The notes beneath the pieces were generated by a model that saw nothing but the letters and a program-made list of their open reading frames with translations, was not told the origin of the DNA and made no database searches. A stretch of 64,000 bases of DNA from Anaerolineales bacterium. GTDB taxonomy: Bacteria > Chloroflexota > Anaerolineae > Anaerolineales > Villigracilaceae. The stretch is from NCBI GenBank assembly GCA_026928255.1, contig JAIXKJ010000008.1:1031298-1095297 (forward strand), in the 5' to 3' direction. Below, in pieces: positions 8,798-17,110 of this stretch (its first letter is position 1; every line of letters starts with the position of its first letter). A program made the translations under genes and the position numbers.

Positions 8798-9757
8798 ATG
8801 GAAAACAATCCGCTTTTACGACTGGAAGATCTCGTTTTATACTTTAATACCGCGCACGGGCCGGTACAAGCCGTGGACGGAGTCAACTTTGAATTGAACG
8901 CCAACCGCGCCGTCGTCGTTTTGGGCGAATCAGGCTGCGGAAAAAGTTCGCTGGCGAAAGCCATCTTGCGCCTCTTGCCGCGCAACGCGGGAAAATACGA
9001 AGGTCATATCTATTTGAACGGCAAAGATATTATGACCTTGCCCGAAGAGGAATTTCGTCAAGACATCCGCTGGGCGTCTATCTCGATGGTGCCGCAGGCG
9101 GCGATGAACTCGCTCAACCCGGTCATCCGCGTCGGCGAACAAGTGGCGGAGCCTGCCGTCATCCACCTTGGCATTGACAAGGACGAAGCGATTTCGCTGG
9201 TTAAGAAAATGTTCCAACACGTCGGCGTGCCGGAAGATTTCATCAGCCGCTACCCCTTCGAGTTGAGCGGCGGAATGCGTCAGCGCGTGGCGATTGCGAT
9301 GGCGCTGGTTACTTCGCCCAATTTGATCATCCTCGACGAGCCGACTTCCGCGTTAGACGTGCTGACGCAAGCCAACATCTTCAACGTGTTGAAACGCCTG
9401 AAAAAAGAATTGGGCATCAGTTTCATTTTGATCACGCACGACATCGCCACGTCCAGCGAACTGGCGGACGACGTCGCCGTGATGTACGCCGGGCAAATTG
9501 TCGAAGTCAGCGACGCGCATCGCTTCTTCACCGAGCCGCTGCACCCGTATTCCAAAAAATTGATGGCGAGCGTGCCGCGATTGCACGAAGACAAAGAGCC
9601 GGAATTTATTACGGGAAGACCGCCGAGTTTGATTAATCCGCCGACAGGTTGCCGCTTCGCGGATCGCTGTCCCTCGCGCTTTGAGAAATGCGTCAACGAA
9701 CCCCCAGAGTTTGAAGTCGAGGGGCGCAAAGTCAAATGCTGGTTATACGAGAAATAG
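8798..9757 (+). CDS. ABC transporter ATPase, DppD/OppD type
   Basis: The start is set at ATG 8798 (MENNPLLR), 12 nt after AAGGG; an ATG at 8786 is possible but sits directly on that AAGGG. The protein has 319 residues. Walker A (GESGCGKSS) lies near residues 42-50, the signature LSGGMRQRVAIA near 154 and Walker B (LIILDEPTSALD) near 175. The C-terminal oligopeptide-transporter extension carries four Cys (C-x6-C-x6-C...C), the pattern that binds an iron-sulfur cluster in characterised DppD proteins. With the next protein it should form the ATPase dimer that powers import. Confidence 0.93.
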   Translation: MENNPLLRLEDLVLYFNTAHGPVQAVDGVNFELNANRAVVVLGESGCGKSSLAKAILRLLPRNAGKYEGHIYLNGKDIMTLPEEEFRQDIRWASISMVPQAAMNSLNPVIRVGEQVAEPAVIHLGIDKDEAISLVKKMFQHVGVPEDFISRYPFELSGGMRQRVAIAMALVTSPNLIILDEPTSALDVLTQANIFNVLKRLKKELGISFILITHDIATSSELADDVAVMYAGQIVEVSDAHRFFTEPLHPYSKKLMASVPRLHEDKEPEFITGRPPSLINPPTGCRFADRCPSRFEKCVNEPPEFEVEGRKVKCWLYEK

Positions 9758-9766
9758 GAGAAAATC

Positions 9767-10807
9767 ATGGAAGCGGCTTCCTTAGCAAAAAAAGCGGACG
9801 GCGCTGTGGATAGAGATGTTCTCCTCTCCATTGACGACCTCCATATTTGGTTTGAACTCAAACGCTTTGGCTTCGGTCATGCGGGCTACGTCAAAGCCGT
9901 GGACGGCGTTACTTTCGACGTGCTGAAAGGCGAAACCATCGCCGTCGTCGGCGAAAGCGGTTGCGGAAAATCCAGTTTGATGAAGGCGATTCTCGCTTTG
10001 CACAAACCGACCAAAGGCAGCATCACTTTTGACGGCAAAAAACTTTCCGAGTTGGACGACAAAGCCATGCGGCAGTATCACTTTGAAGTCGGCTACGTTC
10101 AACAAGACCCCTATGGCGCGTTGCCGCCTTTTATGAGCGTCCAACGGATTTTGGAAGAACCGCTCATCGTCGGCGGCGTGAAGGATAAACAAGAACGGCT
10201 AGACCGCGTCTGCAAGGCGATGGAAGAAGTGAAGTTGACGCCGGTGAACGACTTCCTCAGCAAATATCCGCACATGCTCAGCGGCGGGCAACAACAGCGC
10301 GTCGTCATCGCCCGCGCCATGATCATGAATCCCAAATTCCTCGTGGCGGACGAACCCGTCTCCATGTTGGACGCTTCCGTGCGCGTGGAAATTCTCAAAC
10401 TGCTTCGCAACTTGCAAGAAGAGCATCACCTTTCGGTCATCTACATCACGCACGACCTTTCTACCGTCAGTTATTTCTCCGAGCGGATTTTCGTCATGTA
10501 CGCTGGCAACTTAGTCGAAAAAGGCAGCGTGCGCCAAATTTTAGACAACCCCTATCATCCCTACACAAAGGCGCTGCTGACTGGCACTTCCGAACCCGAT
10601 GCAAAAAACGCGGAAACCTACAAAGAACTTCCGCCGGGCGAACCGCCGAGTTTGGTCAACCCGCCCAGCGGCTGCCACTTTCACCCGCGCTGCCCGGTGG
10701 CGATCAAAGGGCTTTGCGAAGTAACCTATCCGCCAGAGTTTGAACCCGAACCGGGACATCTCGTTTCCTGCTGGCTTTATCAGGACAAAGACAATGTTAA
10801 GAGATAA
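9767..10807 (+). CDS. ABC transporter ATPase, DppF/OppF type
   Basis: This 346-residue protein starts at ATG 9767, after GGAGAAAATC. It has about 25 extra N-terminal residues, then Walker A (GESGCGKSS, near 62), signature LSGGQQQRVVIARAM (near 170) and Walker B (FLVADEPVSMLD, near 190). The C-terminal extension has four Cys in the same arrangement as the DppD partner. It is the second half of the ATPase pair. The following small gene overlaps its end by 14 nt. Confidence 0.93.
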   Translation: MEAASLAKKADGAVDRDVLLSIDDLHIWFELKRFGFGHAGYVKAVDGVTFDVLKGETIAVVGESGCGKSSLMKAILALHKPTKGSITFDGKKLSELDDKAMRQYHFEVGYVQQDPYGALPPFMSVQRILEEPLIVGGVKDKQERLDRVCKAMEEVKLTPVNDFLSKYPHMLSGGQQQRVVIARAMIMNPKFLVADEPVSMLDASVRVEILKLLRNLQEEHHLSVIYITHDLSTVSYFSERIFVMYAGNLVEKGSVRQILDNPYHPYTKALLTGTSEPDAKNAETYKELPPGEPPSLVNPPSGCHFHPRCPVAIKGLCEVTYPPEFEPEPGHLVSCWLYQDKDNVKR

Positions 10808-11027
10808 ACTGTTTGAACATCCCAAACTATTTTTTGGCATCTCCTTCCTGCTGATGCTCTTCGGCGTCGTCATGCCGTTGCTGATGGTCATCCAAGTCGT
10901 CCCGTCCACCTTCTTTTGGAACTTCCTCTCCTTCGGCGCATCCACGCTCGGTCTTTTTCTCGGCGTAATCGCCGTCGCCTCGTCCAAACTTAAAAGCGAA
11001 AGAAGATACGACGACCCAAAAAAATAA
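10794..11027 (+). CDS. Small two-segment membrane protein, unknown function
   Basis: This 77-residue protein (MLRDKLFEHPKLFF...) has two hydrophobic segments at about residues 12-33 and 38-59 and a basic, acidic-tipped tail (KSERRYDDPKK). It starts inside the last codons of the DppF-type gene, so it is the last cistron of that operon and translationally coupled. No family is recognised. A transporter accessory role is only suggested by position. A strong terminator follows directly. Confidence 0.7.
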   Translation: MLRDKLFEHPKLFFGISFLLMLFGVVMPLLMVIQVVPSTFFWNFLSFGASTLGLFLGVIAVASSKLKSERRYDDPKK

Positions 11028-11031
11028 ACTT

Positions 11032-11059
11032 AAAAAGACCGCGCTTGCGCGGTCTTTTT
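11032..11059. terminator. Rho-independent terminator at end of transporter operon
   Basis: AAAAAGACCGCGC-TT-GCGCGGTCTTTTT is a 13-bp perfect stem with a T-run, 5 nt after the stop of the small membrane protein. The flanking A- and T-runs make it usable in both directions, but only the plus-strand operon needs it. Confidence 0.9.
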
Positions 11060-11073
11060 GTTGCAAGAGACGT

Positions 11074-11079
11074 TATAAT
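11074..11079 (+). promoter_or_regulatory. -10 box TATAAT just upstream of an ATG (leaderless candidate)
   Basis: The TATAAT ends 8 nt before ATG 11088, so transcription would begin at or near the A of the start codon. No good -35 box is visible at 16-18 bp, and no Shine-Dalgarno fits in the gap. Confidence 0.6.
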
Positions 11080-11087
11080 GCCTTTTT

Positions 11088-13022
11088 ATGAAAAGATGCC
11101 TCACGTCGCTTTTTCTGCTTGCATTGATTGGAAAGACGCTCGCTTGCGCCCAAACTTCCGTTGAGACGGAAACGCCGCAGACCGCGCCCGAAGCGAGTCC
11201 GACCGCCGAGCCTCTTCCCGCGCCGACGGCTCTCCCCGAAACGACGCTGACGGTTTGCATGAAGCGCGAACCGAACAGCCTCTACCCTTTCGGCGAATTG
11301 AACGACGCGGCGCGGACTGTCCTCTCCGCCGTTTATGACGGCGCGATAGATTACGCCGACTATCAATACCAGCCAGTCATCCTTTCCTCCTTGCCGACTC
11401 TCGAAAACGGCGACGCCCAAATCTCCCCGCTCAAAGTCAGAATCGGCGACACGATTGTCAACGCCGACGGCGATTTGACTCAACTGAATAAAGGCGTAAA
11501 AATCCGTCCTGCGGGCTGCCGAAGCGCCGATTGCGCCATTGCCTACGACGGCGTCTCCGCGCTGGAAATGGATCAAATGATAGCGACCTTTCGCCTGTTG
11601 CCCGACCTAACCTGGTCGGACGGTTCGCCGCTCGTCGCCGACGATTCCATCTACGCCTTTGAATTGCAGAAAAAAACCGCCCCCGATTCCTATCGCATTC
11701 GGCGAACGCAAACTTACGAAGCCGCCGACTCTCAAACCGTTCAATGGTTTGGCGCGCCGGGCTACGTTGATTCGACCTACTTCCTCAACTTCTGGAATCC
11801 CGCGCCGCGCCATGCGTGGAACGAATTGCCCGCCGAACAGTTATCCTCCGCCGAAATTTCGTCTCGCTCGCCGCTGGGCTGGGGCGCGTACCGCGTCAAA
11901 GAATGGCGCGCTGGCGAAGACATTATCTTAGAAAAAAATCCTTACTACTTCCGCGCGGCGGAAGGCTACCCCAAAATAGACAACCTGCGCTTTCGCTTCA
12001 TCGCCGCCCCCGAGGACGCGCTTTCCGAATTCGTCGCAAAGCGTTGCGACATCCTCGACCCTTCGCTCGATTTGGACGAAAACGTCGGATTTTTACAAGC
12101 GCTGCAAACCTCCGAACAGGCGCGTTTTTTCGCAACGCCGGGCATGAGCATGGAGTGGCTCGCTTTGGGAATCAACCCCGCCTCTTATGACGACGGCTAC
12201 GACGCGACCAAAGACCGACCGAATTTTTTCGCGGATGTTTACGTCCGCCAAGCGCTCGCCTATTGCACGGACCGTCAAACGCTCGCCGCTTCCGTCTTGC
12301 ACGGGCTGACTCAGCCGCCCGCGAGTTATCTTCCGCTTGGGCATCCCGCGTTGGACGCAAACTTATCCGCGATTCCGCATGACCCTGAAATTGGAAAATC
12401 GTTATTGGCGCAAGCGGGCTGGCTTGCGGATGAAGACAACCCGTCCGCGCCGCGCCGCGCCGTAAACATCCTGAAGATAGCGAACAACACGCCGCTGATT
12501 CTTAACTACGTCGCCGCCTCCACAACCCAACGCCGACAAGTCGCCGCCGTCTTGAAAGAATCGCTCGCGGAATGCGGAATTGGCGTCAACGTCGAATTTC
12601 TTTCAGCGGACGATTTGTACGCGCCCGGCCCCGACGGCGTTTTATTTGGGCGCAATTTTGACCTCGCTGAATACGCGCTCGGCGCGGACGGCTTCGAGCC
12701 GCCTTGCGATTGGTTCGCGTCCGCTTCAATTCCCAACGCGGAAAATTCGTGGCAAGGAGTCAACCTTAGCGGATTCAAAAATGACGAATACGACGCGGCG
12801 TGCCTCGCGGGACGCTTCGCCTTGCAAGGCAATAACGACTACCTCTCAGCCTATCGGCGGACGCAAAATATACTCGCCGATCAAATTCCCGCCATTCCGC
12901 TTTTCTCGCGCTTGCGAATCGCCGTCGTCCGCCCCGACCTGTGCGGATTTACGCTCGACCCGACCGCCGATTTATTATGGAACGTTGAAGAATTTTCCAT
13001 TGGCGAATCTTGTCAAAATTGA
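11088..13022 (+). CDS. Orphan peptide-type ABC substrate-binding protein
   Basis: This 644-residue protein begins with MKRCLTSLFLLALIGKTLAC, an export signal with a lipobox-like TLAC that departs from consensus. A short Thr/Pro/Glu-rich spacer follows, then a family 5 binding fold with the usual KREPNSLYPF opening and a WSDGSPLVADDSIYAFEL segment. No permease or ATPase accompanies it, and a terminator separates it from the preceding operon, so it must work with a transporter elsewhere or with the neighbouring one. The gene appears leaderless. A palindrome overlaps its stop codon. Confidence 0.88.
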   Translation: MKRCLTSLFLLALIGKTLACAQTSVETETPQTAPEASPTAEPLPAPTALPETTLTVCMKREPNSLYPFGELNDAARTVLSAVYDGAIDYADYQYQPVILSSLPTLENGDAQISPLKVRIGDTIVNADGDLTQLNKGVKIRPAGCRSADCAIAYDGVSALEMDQMIATFRLLPDLTWSDGSPLVADDSIYAFELQKKTAPDSYRIRRTQTYEAADSQTVQWFGAPGYVDSTYFLNFWNPAPRHAWNELPAEQLSSAEISSRSPLGWGAYRVKEWRAGEDIILEKNPYYFRAAEGYPKIDNLRFRFIAAPEDALSEFVAKRCDILDPSLDLDENVGFLQALQTSEQARFFATPGMSMEWLALGINPASYDDGYDATKDRPNFFADVYVRQALAYCTDRQTLAASVLHGLTQPPASYLPLGHPALDANLSAIPHDPEIGKSLLAQAGWLADEDNPSAPRRAVNILKIANNTPLILNYVAASTTQRRQVAAVLKESLAECGIGVNVEFLSADDLYAPGPDGVLFGRNFDLAEYALGADGFEPPCDWFASASIPNAENSWQGVNLSGFKNDEYDAACLAGRFALQGNNDYLSAYRRTQNILADQIPAIPLFSRLRIAVVRPDLCGFTLDPTADLLWNVEEFSIGESCQN

Positions 13023-13025
13023 CAA
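13010..13025. promoter_or_regulatory. Palindrome TTGTCAA-AA-TTGACAA, possible operator
   Basis: Two 7-bp inverted arms are separated by AA. They overlap the stop codon of the binding protein and lie about 23 bp upstream of a TATAAT at 13048-13053 that probably serves the response regulator. The position fits an operator for the downstream promoter. No regulator is identified. Confidence 0.4.
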
Positions 13026-13047
13026 TGAAAGATTTCGTAATCCTTGC

Positions 13048-13053
13048 TATAAT
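13048..13053 (+). promoter_or_regulatory. -10 box TATAAT for the response regulator gene
   Basis: TATAAT lies 51 nt before ATG 13105. A TTGACA at 13019 is 23 bp away, too far to be the matching -35, so activation may depend on a bound factor. Confidence 0.5.
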
Positions 13054-13104
13054 TCGGAAAGCATTTTTATTCGATGATTCATTTATCTTTTTTCGGCAGG
13101 GCTT

Positions 13105-14196
13105 ATGAGTAAACACATCTTGTTGGTGGACGATCAACGCGACATTCTTCGTCTTTTGCGCTCCACGTTAGACACGCTCAAAAATAAAGAACTCGTCATC
13201 TACGAAGCCCAATCGGGGGAAGAGGCTTTGCTCGTGGCGTCCCGCGATCAAATTGACCTTTTAGTTACCGACTACAAACTGCCCGGCATGAGCGGCGTCG
13301 AGTTTATGCGTAAAGTCCGCGCGCGCCACCCTGAAGTGAGAGTTATCTTTATCACCGCCACGACAGACCGCGAAATGCGCGACGACATGCTCAACAGCGG
13401 CGCTTTCGGCATCTTCGACAAGCCGATTCCGCTGGCAGATTTTCTCGATTCGGTCGAGCGCAGTTTGGGTTTTGTGCAAACCATCTTCGCTCCCGAATTG
13501 ACCGCCGAAGCGGAAGCCGTTCAAGAGAGCGAAACGCAACACGTCAAAGTCTCCGATTTGCTCGTCAACTTTCGACAAGACTTCAACGCCGACGCGGTCT
13601 TCCTGCTTAATGATCGCGGATTAATCAACGCTCGCACCGGCAATTTGCGCGACCCCAGCATGGAAGTTTCGCTCATCGCCACGCTGATGCAGATTCACAA
13701 CACGAGCCTTAAAGTGGCGAAGGTCAACCGTCAAGAAGCGATTGAGTCCTATCACGTTTTTAGAGGCGACGCGCACGACTTGCTCTTCATCCCCGTAACC
13801 GCGCTGTACGCTTTGCTTGTGGCGGGCGAGGGCTTGGCGGCGGAAGATCGAATTTTGGACACCGTGCGCGGATTAGTCGCCTTGCGCGGGCAAGTGGACA
13901 AATCGCTCGCTTCGCTGGGCGTAACCGGACAACTGAAATTCAAAACCTCGCCGCTGGCGACGCCGCCCGTTTCCGCCGCGACGGTGAAAAATACCGAACA
14001 ACTTGCGCGCACCCCGCCTTCGCCTGAAATGGAAGCCTTGCTGAAAAAAGCGCTGGGGAAAAAAGCGGAAGAAATCTCTACCGACGATTTTTGGACGACG
14101 GCGGCTCAAGACCTGGCGCGAAAATCCACTAACCCCGAAGTCCTCTCATTGGAAGAAGCCAAAAAAATGGGCTTAATTTCCGACGACAATTCGTAA
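13105..14196 (+). CDS. Response regulator with roadblock-like second domain
   Basis: This 363-residue protein has an N-terminal receiver domain (about 1-120) with acidic pair D9/D10, phospho-acceptor D56 (TDYKLPG) and K106 (DKP). Residues about 145-270 (VSDLLVNFRQDFNADAVFLLNDRG...) resemble the roadblock/LC7 fold: alpha-beta, with a central strand reporting state. This second domain is assigned from general pattern only. The C-terminus (300-363) is helical and low in complexity. No DNA-binding domain is seen, so output is probably by protein contact. No histidine kinase is adjacent. The gene ends 25 nt before tRNA-Gln. Confidence 0.8.
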   Translation: MSKHILLVDDQRDILRLLRSTLDTLKNKELVIYEAQSGEEALLVASRDQIDLLVTDYKLPGMSGVEFMRKVRARHPEVRVIFITATTDREMRDDMLNSGAFGIFDKPIPLADFLDSVERSLGFVQTIFAPELTAEAEAVQESETQHVKVSDLLVNFRQDFNADAVFLLNDRGLINARTGNLRDPSMEVSLIATLMQIHNTSLKVAKVNRQEAIESYHVFRGDAHDLLFIPVTALYALLVAGEGLAAEDRILDTVRGLVALRGQVDKSLASLGVTGQLKFKTSPLATPPVSAATVKNTEQLARTPPSPEMEALLKKALGKKAEEISTDDFWTTAAQDLARKSTNPEVLSLEEAKKMGLISDDNS

Positions 14197-14221
14197 AACT
14201 GTGATACAATTCTGCCCGCAT

Positions 14222-14295
14222 TGGGGCATGGTGCAATGGCAGCACACCAGCCTTTGGAGCTGTGGATCTTGGTTCGAATCCAGGTGCCCCAGCCA
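14222..14295 (+). tRNA. tRNA-Gln (anticodon TTG)
   Basis: A cloverleaf can be drawn. The acceptor TGGGGCA (14222-14228) pairs with TGCCCCA (14285-14291). The D stem is GTGC/GCAC. The anticodon stem is 14247-14251 with 14259-14263 (one C-U mismatch at its outer end), with loop CTTTGGA giving anticodon TTG at 14254-14256. The T stem CTTGG/CCAGG encloses TTCGAAT. Discriminator G is followed by an encoded CCA (14293-14295). The 5' TGGGG start is typical of tRNA-Gln. TACAAT at about 14204-14209 is a likely -10 box. Confidence 0.95.
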
Positions 14296-14296
14296 A

Positions 14297-14356
14297 TGTC
14301 CGCATAGCGGACAATTTTATCAACGGGATTTGCGCGTTCGTTTGCGTCAAATCCCG
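14297..14356 (+). terminator. Hairpins after tRNA-Gln
   Basis: TGTCCGC-ATA-GCGGACA (14297-14313), followed by ATTTTAT, is a probable tRNA terminator. A second stem, ACGGGATTTG(CGC) with (GCG)CAAATCCCGT (about 14323-14356), lies just before glmU and could be a backup terminator or a leader structure. Confidence 0.65.
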
Positions 14357-14377
14357 TTTGCGTTTTGAGGTGAATTG

Positions 14378-15742
14378 ATGAAAAGTACCGCCGTTCTGCT
14401 CGCCGCCGGGCAAGGCACGCGCATGAAATCCAACCTGCCGAAGGTCTTGCACCCTGTGGCGGGCAAGCCGATGATTGGTCACGCTTTGCGGGCGGCGCGG
14501 CAGGCGACCACCGAAACGCCGATTGTCGTCGTCGGGCATGGCGCGGAGGAGGTAACCCGCTATCTCGGCGGTGCGGCGCAGACCGTCGTGCAGAATCCGC
14601 CGCTGGGCACCGGGCACGCCGTTATGCAGGCGGAGGCGCTGTTGAAGGGCAAAGCGGACTTGGTCGTCGTCTGCTACGCGGACATGCCGCTCTTGCGCGG
14701 CGAGACCCTGCAGCGTCTGGTCGAAACGCAGCAAAAGAATCGAGGCGCGCTTTCGCTGCTGACCGTCATGGCGGAGAACCCGCGCGGCTTTGGGCGCGTC
14801 ATTCGCGGCGCGGACGGGGCGCTGCAAGCCATCGTCGAGGAGTACGTCGCCACGCCCGAACAATTGCGCGTCAAAGAATTGAACGTCGGCGGCTACTGCT
14901 TCGACGGCGTCTGGCTGTGGGACGCGTTGCGGCGCATTCCGCAAAATCCCCAAAAGGGCGAATACTATTTGACCGACATCGTCGAAATTGCCGTGCGCGA
15001 CGGCTTGGCGGTTCAGGCGACCCTGATGGACGACCTCGAAGAGACCATCGGCGTCAACACGCGCGTTCATCTCTCCGAAGTGGAAACCGCCCTGCGGCGG
15101 CGCATCAACCAAGCGCACATGCTCGACGGCGTAACGCTGATTGACCCCGCCGCAACTTACATCGAAGCCGACGTAACCATCGGCAGGGACACGGTCATTT
15201 ATCCGAACACCTTTTTGCGCGGGGCGACCGAAATCGGCGCGGGCAACCAAATCGGACCGAACACGATTATCCGCGATTCAAAAATCGGCGACCGCTGTAA
15301 AATTTTAGCCTCCGACCTCGAAGGCGCGACGCTCGAAAATGACGTGGAGGTGGGCCCCTTCGCCCGCCTGCGGAAGGGCGCGCATTTGGGCGATCATGTC
15401 CACATGGGCAACTTCGGCGAGGTGAAAGATTCTCGCCTGCGCGCGGGCGTGAAGATGGGGCATTTCTCCTACATCGGCAACGCGCAAATCGGCGCGAACA
15501 CCAACATCGGCGCGGGGACGATCACCTGCAATTTTGACGGCGAGCGGAAACACCCCACCGAAATCGGCGAGGACGTTTTCATCGGCTCGGACACCATGCT
15601 GGTCGCGCCGCTCAAATTGGGCGACGGGGCGCGCACGGGCGCGGGCGCGGTCGTTACCAAAGACGTGGCGGAAGACACGCTGGCGGTCGGCATGCCCGCT
15701 CGCGCGATTAGAAAACTGGAACGCAGAAAGAAGAAATCTTAA
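14378..15742 (+). CDS. glmU: Bifunctional UDP-N-acetylglucosamine pyrophosphorylase / glucosamine-1-phosphate acetyltransferase GlmU
   Basis: This 454-residue protein has normal GlmU length. The N-terminal uridyltransferase domain has the nucleotide-binding LAAGQGTRMKSNLPKVLHPVAGKPM motif (about 7-32), the GTGHAV segment and the GGYC segment. From about residue 250, hexapeptide repeats (I-G, V-G, G-I patterns) form the left-handed beta helix of the acetyltransferase domain, which ends with IGSDTMLVAPLKLGDGARTGAG. It makes UDP-GlcNAc for peptidoglycan and cell-surface sugars in the cytosol. ATG 14378 has GAGGTG at ideal spacing; a TTG at 14375 is rejected. Confidence 0.97.
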   Translation: MKSTAVLLAAGQGTRMKSNLPKVLHPVAGKPMIGHALRAARQATTETPIVVVGHGAEEVTRYLGGAAQTVVQNPPLGTGHAVMQAEALLKGKADLVVVCYADMPLLRGETLQRLVETQQKNRGALSLLTVMAENPRGFGRVIRGADGALQAIVEEYVATPEQLRVKELNVGGYCFDGVWLWDALRRIPQNPQKGEYYLTDIVEIAVRDGLAVQATLMDDLEETIGVNTRVHLSEVETALRRRINQAHMLDGVTLIDPAATYIEADVTIGRDTVIYPNTFLRGATEIGAGNQIGPNTIIRDSKIGDRCKILASDLEGATLENDVEVGPFARLRKGAHLGDHVHMGNFGEVKDSRLRAGVKMGHFSYIGNAQIGANTNIGAGTITCNFDGERKHPTEIGEDVFIGSDTMLVAPLKLGDGARTGAGAVVTKDVAEDTLAVGMPARAIRKLERRKKKS

Positions 15743-15810
15743 CGAATTTGAAAAAGATTTCCGCGCGATAAAGCGCGTTGAAATGACAAGATGACGAAGA
15801 GAGGTTGACC

Positions 15811-16224
15811 ATGTCGCTGACAAACGAAGAAAAACAAGCGTTGATTGATTTGGCAAACGAAGCCCGCCGCCGCGCCTATGTGCCCTATTCGCATTACCCC
15901 GTCGGCGCGGCGTTGCGCGCCAAAAGCGGAAAGTTATACACGGGCGTAAACGTGGAAAACGCCGCTTATCCGCAGACCATGTGCGCCGAGCGCGTGGCGA
16001 TTTTCAAAGCCGTTTCCGAAGGCGACACGGAGTTTGAGGTCATCGTCGTCGCCACCAACAACGGCGGCTCGCCCTGCGGCGGCTGTCGGCAGGTGATGGC
16101 GGAGTTTGGCTTGGACACGATTGTGCTGTTCGCCAACGGAAAAGGCGAATTGGTCAAAGAAACCACCGTCGGAGAGTTGTTGCCCGAAGCCTTCATCCCC
16201 AAGCATTTGGTGGTCGAGAAATAG
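15811..16224 (+). CDS. cdd: Cytidine deaminase
   Basis: This 137-residue protein matches the length of tetrameric cytidine deaminases. It has the active-site CAE motif (MCAERVAIF) and the PCGGCRQ zinc-binding pair, plus the substrate segment NVENAAYP. It converts cytidine and deoxycytidine to uridine forms in pyrimidine salvage. ATG 15811 follows GAAGAGAGG; an in-frame TTG at 15805 is less likely. It follows glmU by 68 nt and may be in the same transcript. Confidence 0.95.
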   Translation: MSLTNEEKQALIDLANEARRRAYVPYSHYPVGAALRAKSGKLYTGVNVENAAYPQTMCAERVAIFKAVSEGDTEFEVIVVATNNGGSPCGGCRQVMAEFGLDTIVLFANGKGELVKETTVGELLPEAFIPKHLVVEK

Positions 16225-16280
16225 GCATTTTTTGAATCGCAGAGTTGCGAAGAACGCAGAGAAATTCATAACCACCCCGC

Positions 16281-16340
16281 CTATCTCTATCCATCTCTAT
16301 CCATCTCTATCCATCTCTATCCATCTCTGTTCATCTCTGG
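16281..16340 (+). repeat. Six tandem 10-bp repeats upstream of recO
   Basis: The unit is CCATCTCTAT. Four copies are exact; the first and the last two are near copies. The block ends 6 nt before the recO ATG. It replaces the normal ribosome-binding region, since no Shine-Dalgarno is visible. Copy number could vary by slippage. Confidence 0.9.
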
Positions 16341-16346
16341 TAAATA

Positions 16347-17105
16347 ATGACTGACTTTCGTTCGTTCCGCGCTTCTGCGGTTGTGCTGCGCCACACGAAT
16401 TGGGGCGAGGCGGATCGCATCCTGACGCTTTACGCCCGCGAGCAGGGACTCATCCGCGCGGTTGCCAAAGGCGCGCGCAAGATTACCTCGCGCAAGGCGG
16501 GGCATCTGCAACCCTTCACGCACGCGACGTTGCAACTCGCCAAAGGGCGCGACCTGTTCATCGTTACCCAGGCGGAGACGGTTAACGCTTTTTTGCCGTT
16601 GCACGACGATTTGGTCAAAACCGGCAACGCGGCTTACGCGGCGGAATTGCTCTTGCGTTTTTCCTATGAAAACGAGGGCGCGAACCCCGCGCTTTTTCGT
16701 CTGCTGGTGGAGACCTTGGAACGGGTGGAAAAGGAAGACGACGCCTGGCTGCCGATTCGCTATTACGAAATGCGCCTGCTGGACGCGGTCGGCTTTCGTC
16801 CGCAACTGTTTGAGTGCGCCAACTGCGGACGCGAGATTTTGCCCGAAGATCAATATTTTTCGTTCACGGCGGGCGGCGTAATTTGTCCGCGTTGCGGCGG
16901 GGGGATTCCGAATCTGGCGCCGATTTCGTTGGAGACGCTCAAGTATTTGCGCCACTTCCAACGTTCAAGCTACAGAGAGGCTTCTCGCGCGCGTCCCAGC
17001 CCCGAAGTGAGAAAAGAGGCGGAAGCGCTGATGCAGGGCTACTTCGCCTATCTGTTGGAGCGTCAACTGAACGCGCCCGACTTCCTAAAAGAAATCAAAC
17101 GCTGA
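16347..17105 (+). CDS. recO: DNA repair protein RecO
   Basis: This 252-residue protein has the standard RecO layout. An N-terminal OB-fold (SAVVLRHTNWGEADRILTLYAREQGLIRAVAKGARK) is followed by a helical domain and a zinc finger with two CxxC pairs (CANC and CPRC, about residues 156-178). RecO loads RecA onto SSB-coated DNA together with RecR. The start at ATG 16347 is supported by the family N-terminus, although the upstream DNA is a tandem repeat without a Shine-Dalgarno. Its end lies 5 nt from the end of the convergent PHP gene. Confidence 0.95.
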   Translation: MTDFRSFRASAVVLRHTNWGEADRILTLYAREQGLIRAVAKGARKITSRKAGHLQPFTHATLQLAKGRDLFIVTQAETVNAFLPLHDDLVKTGNAAYAAELLLRFSYENEGANPALFRLLVETLERVEKEDDAWLPIRYYEMRLLDAVGFRPQLFECANCGREILPEDQYFSFTAGGVICPRCGGGIPNLAPISLETLKYLRHFQRSSYREASRARPSPEVRKEAEALMQGYFAYLLERQLNAPDFLKEIKR

Positions 17106-17110
17106 CGTTT

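Noticed and set aside
13019..13024. TTGACA as -35 box for the response regulator
   Set aside because: It lies 23 bp from TATAAT at 13048, outside the working range, and is better explained as one arm of a palindrome.
14297..14313. Second tRNA after tRNA-Gln
   Set aside because: The sequence forms one short hairpin only and no cloverleaf; it is a terminator-like stem.
14129..15250. Long antisense open frame opposite the tRNA and glmU
   Set aside because: It covers a tRNA gene and the antisense of glmU; its sequence is Arg/Val-rich shadow protein.
16281..16340. CRISPR-like array
   Set aside because: Units are 10 bp with no spacers between them, so it is a simple tandem repeat.
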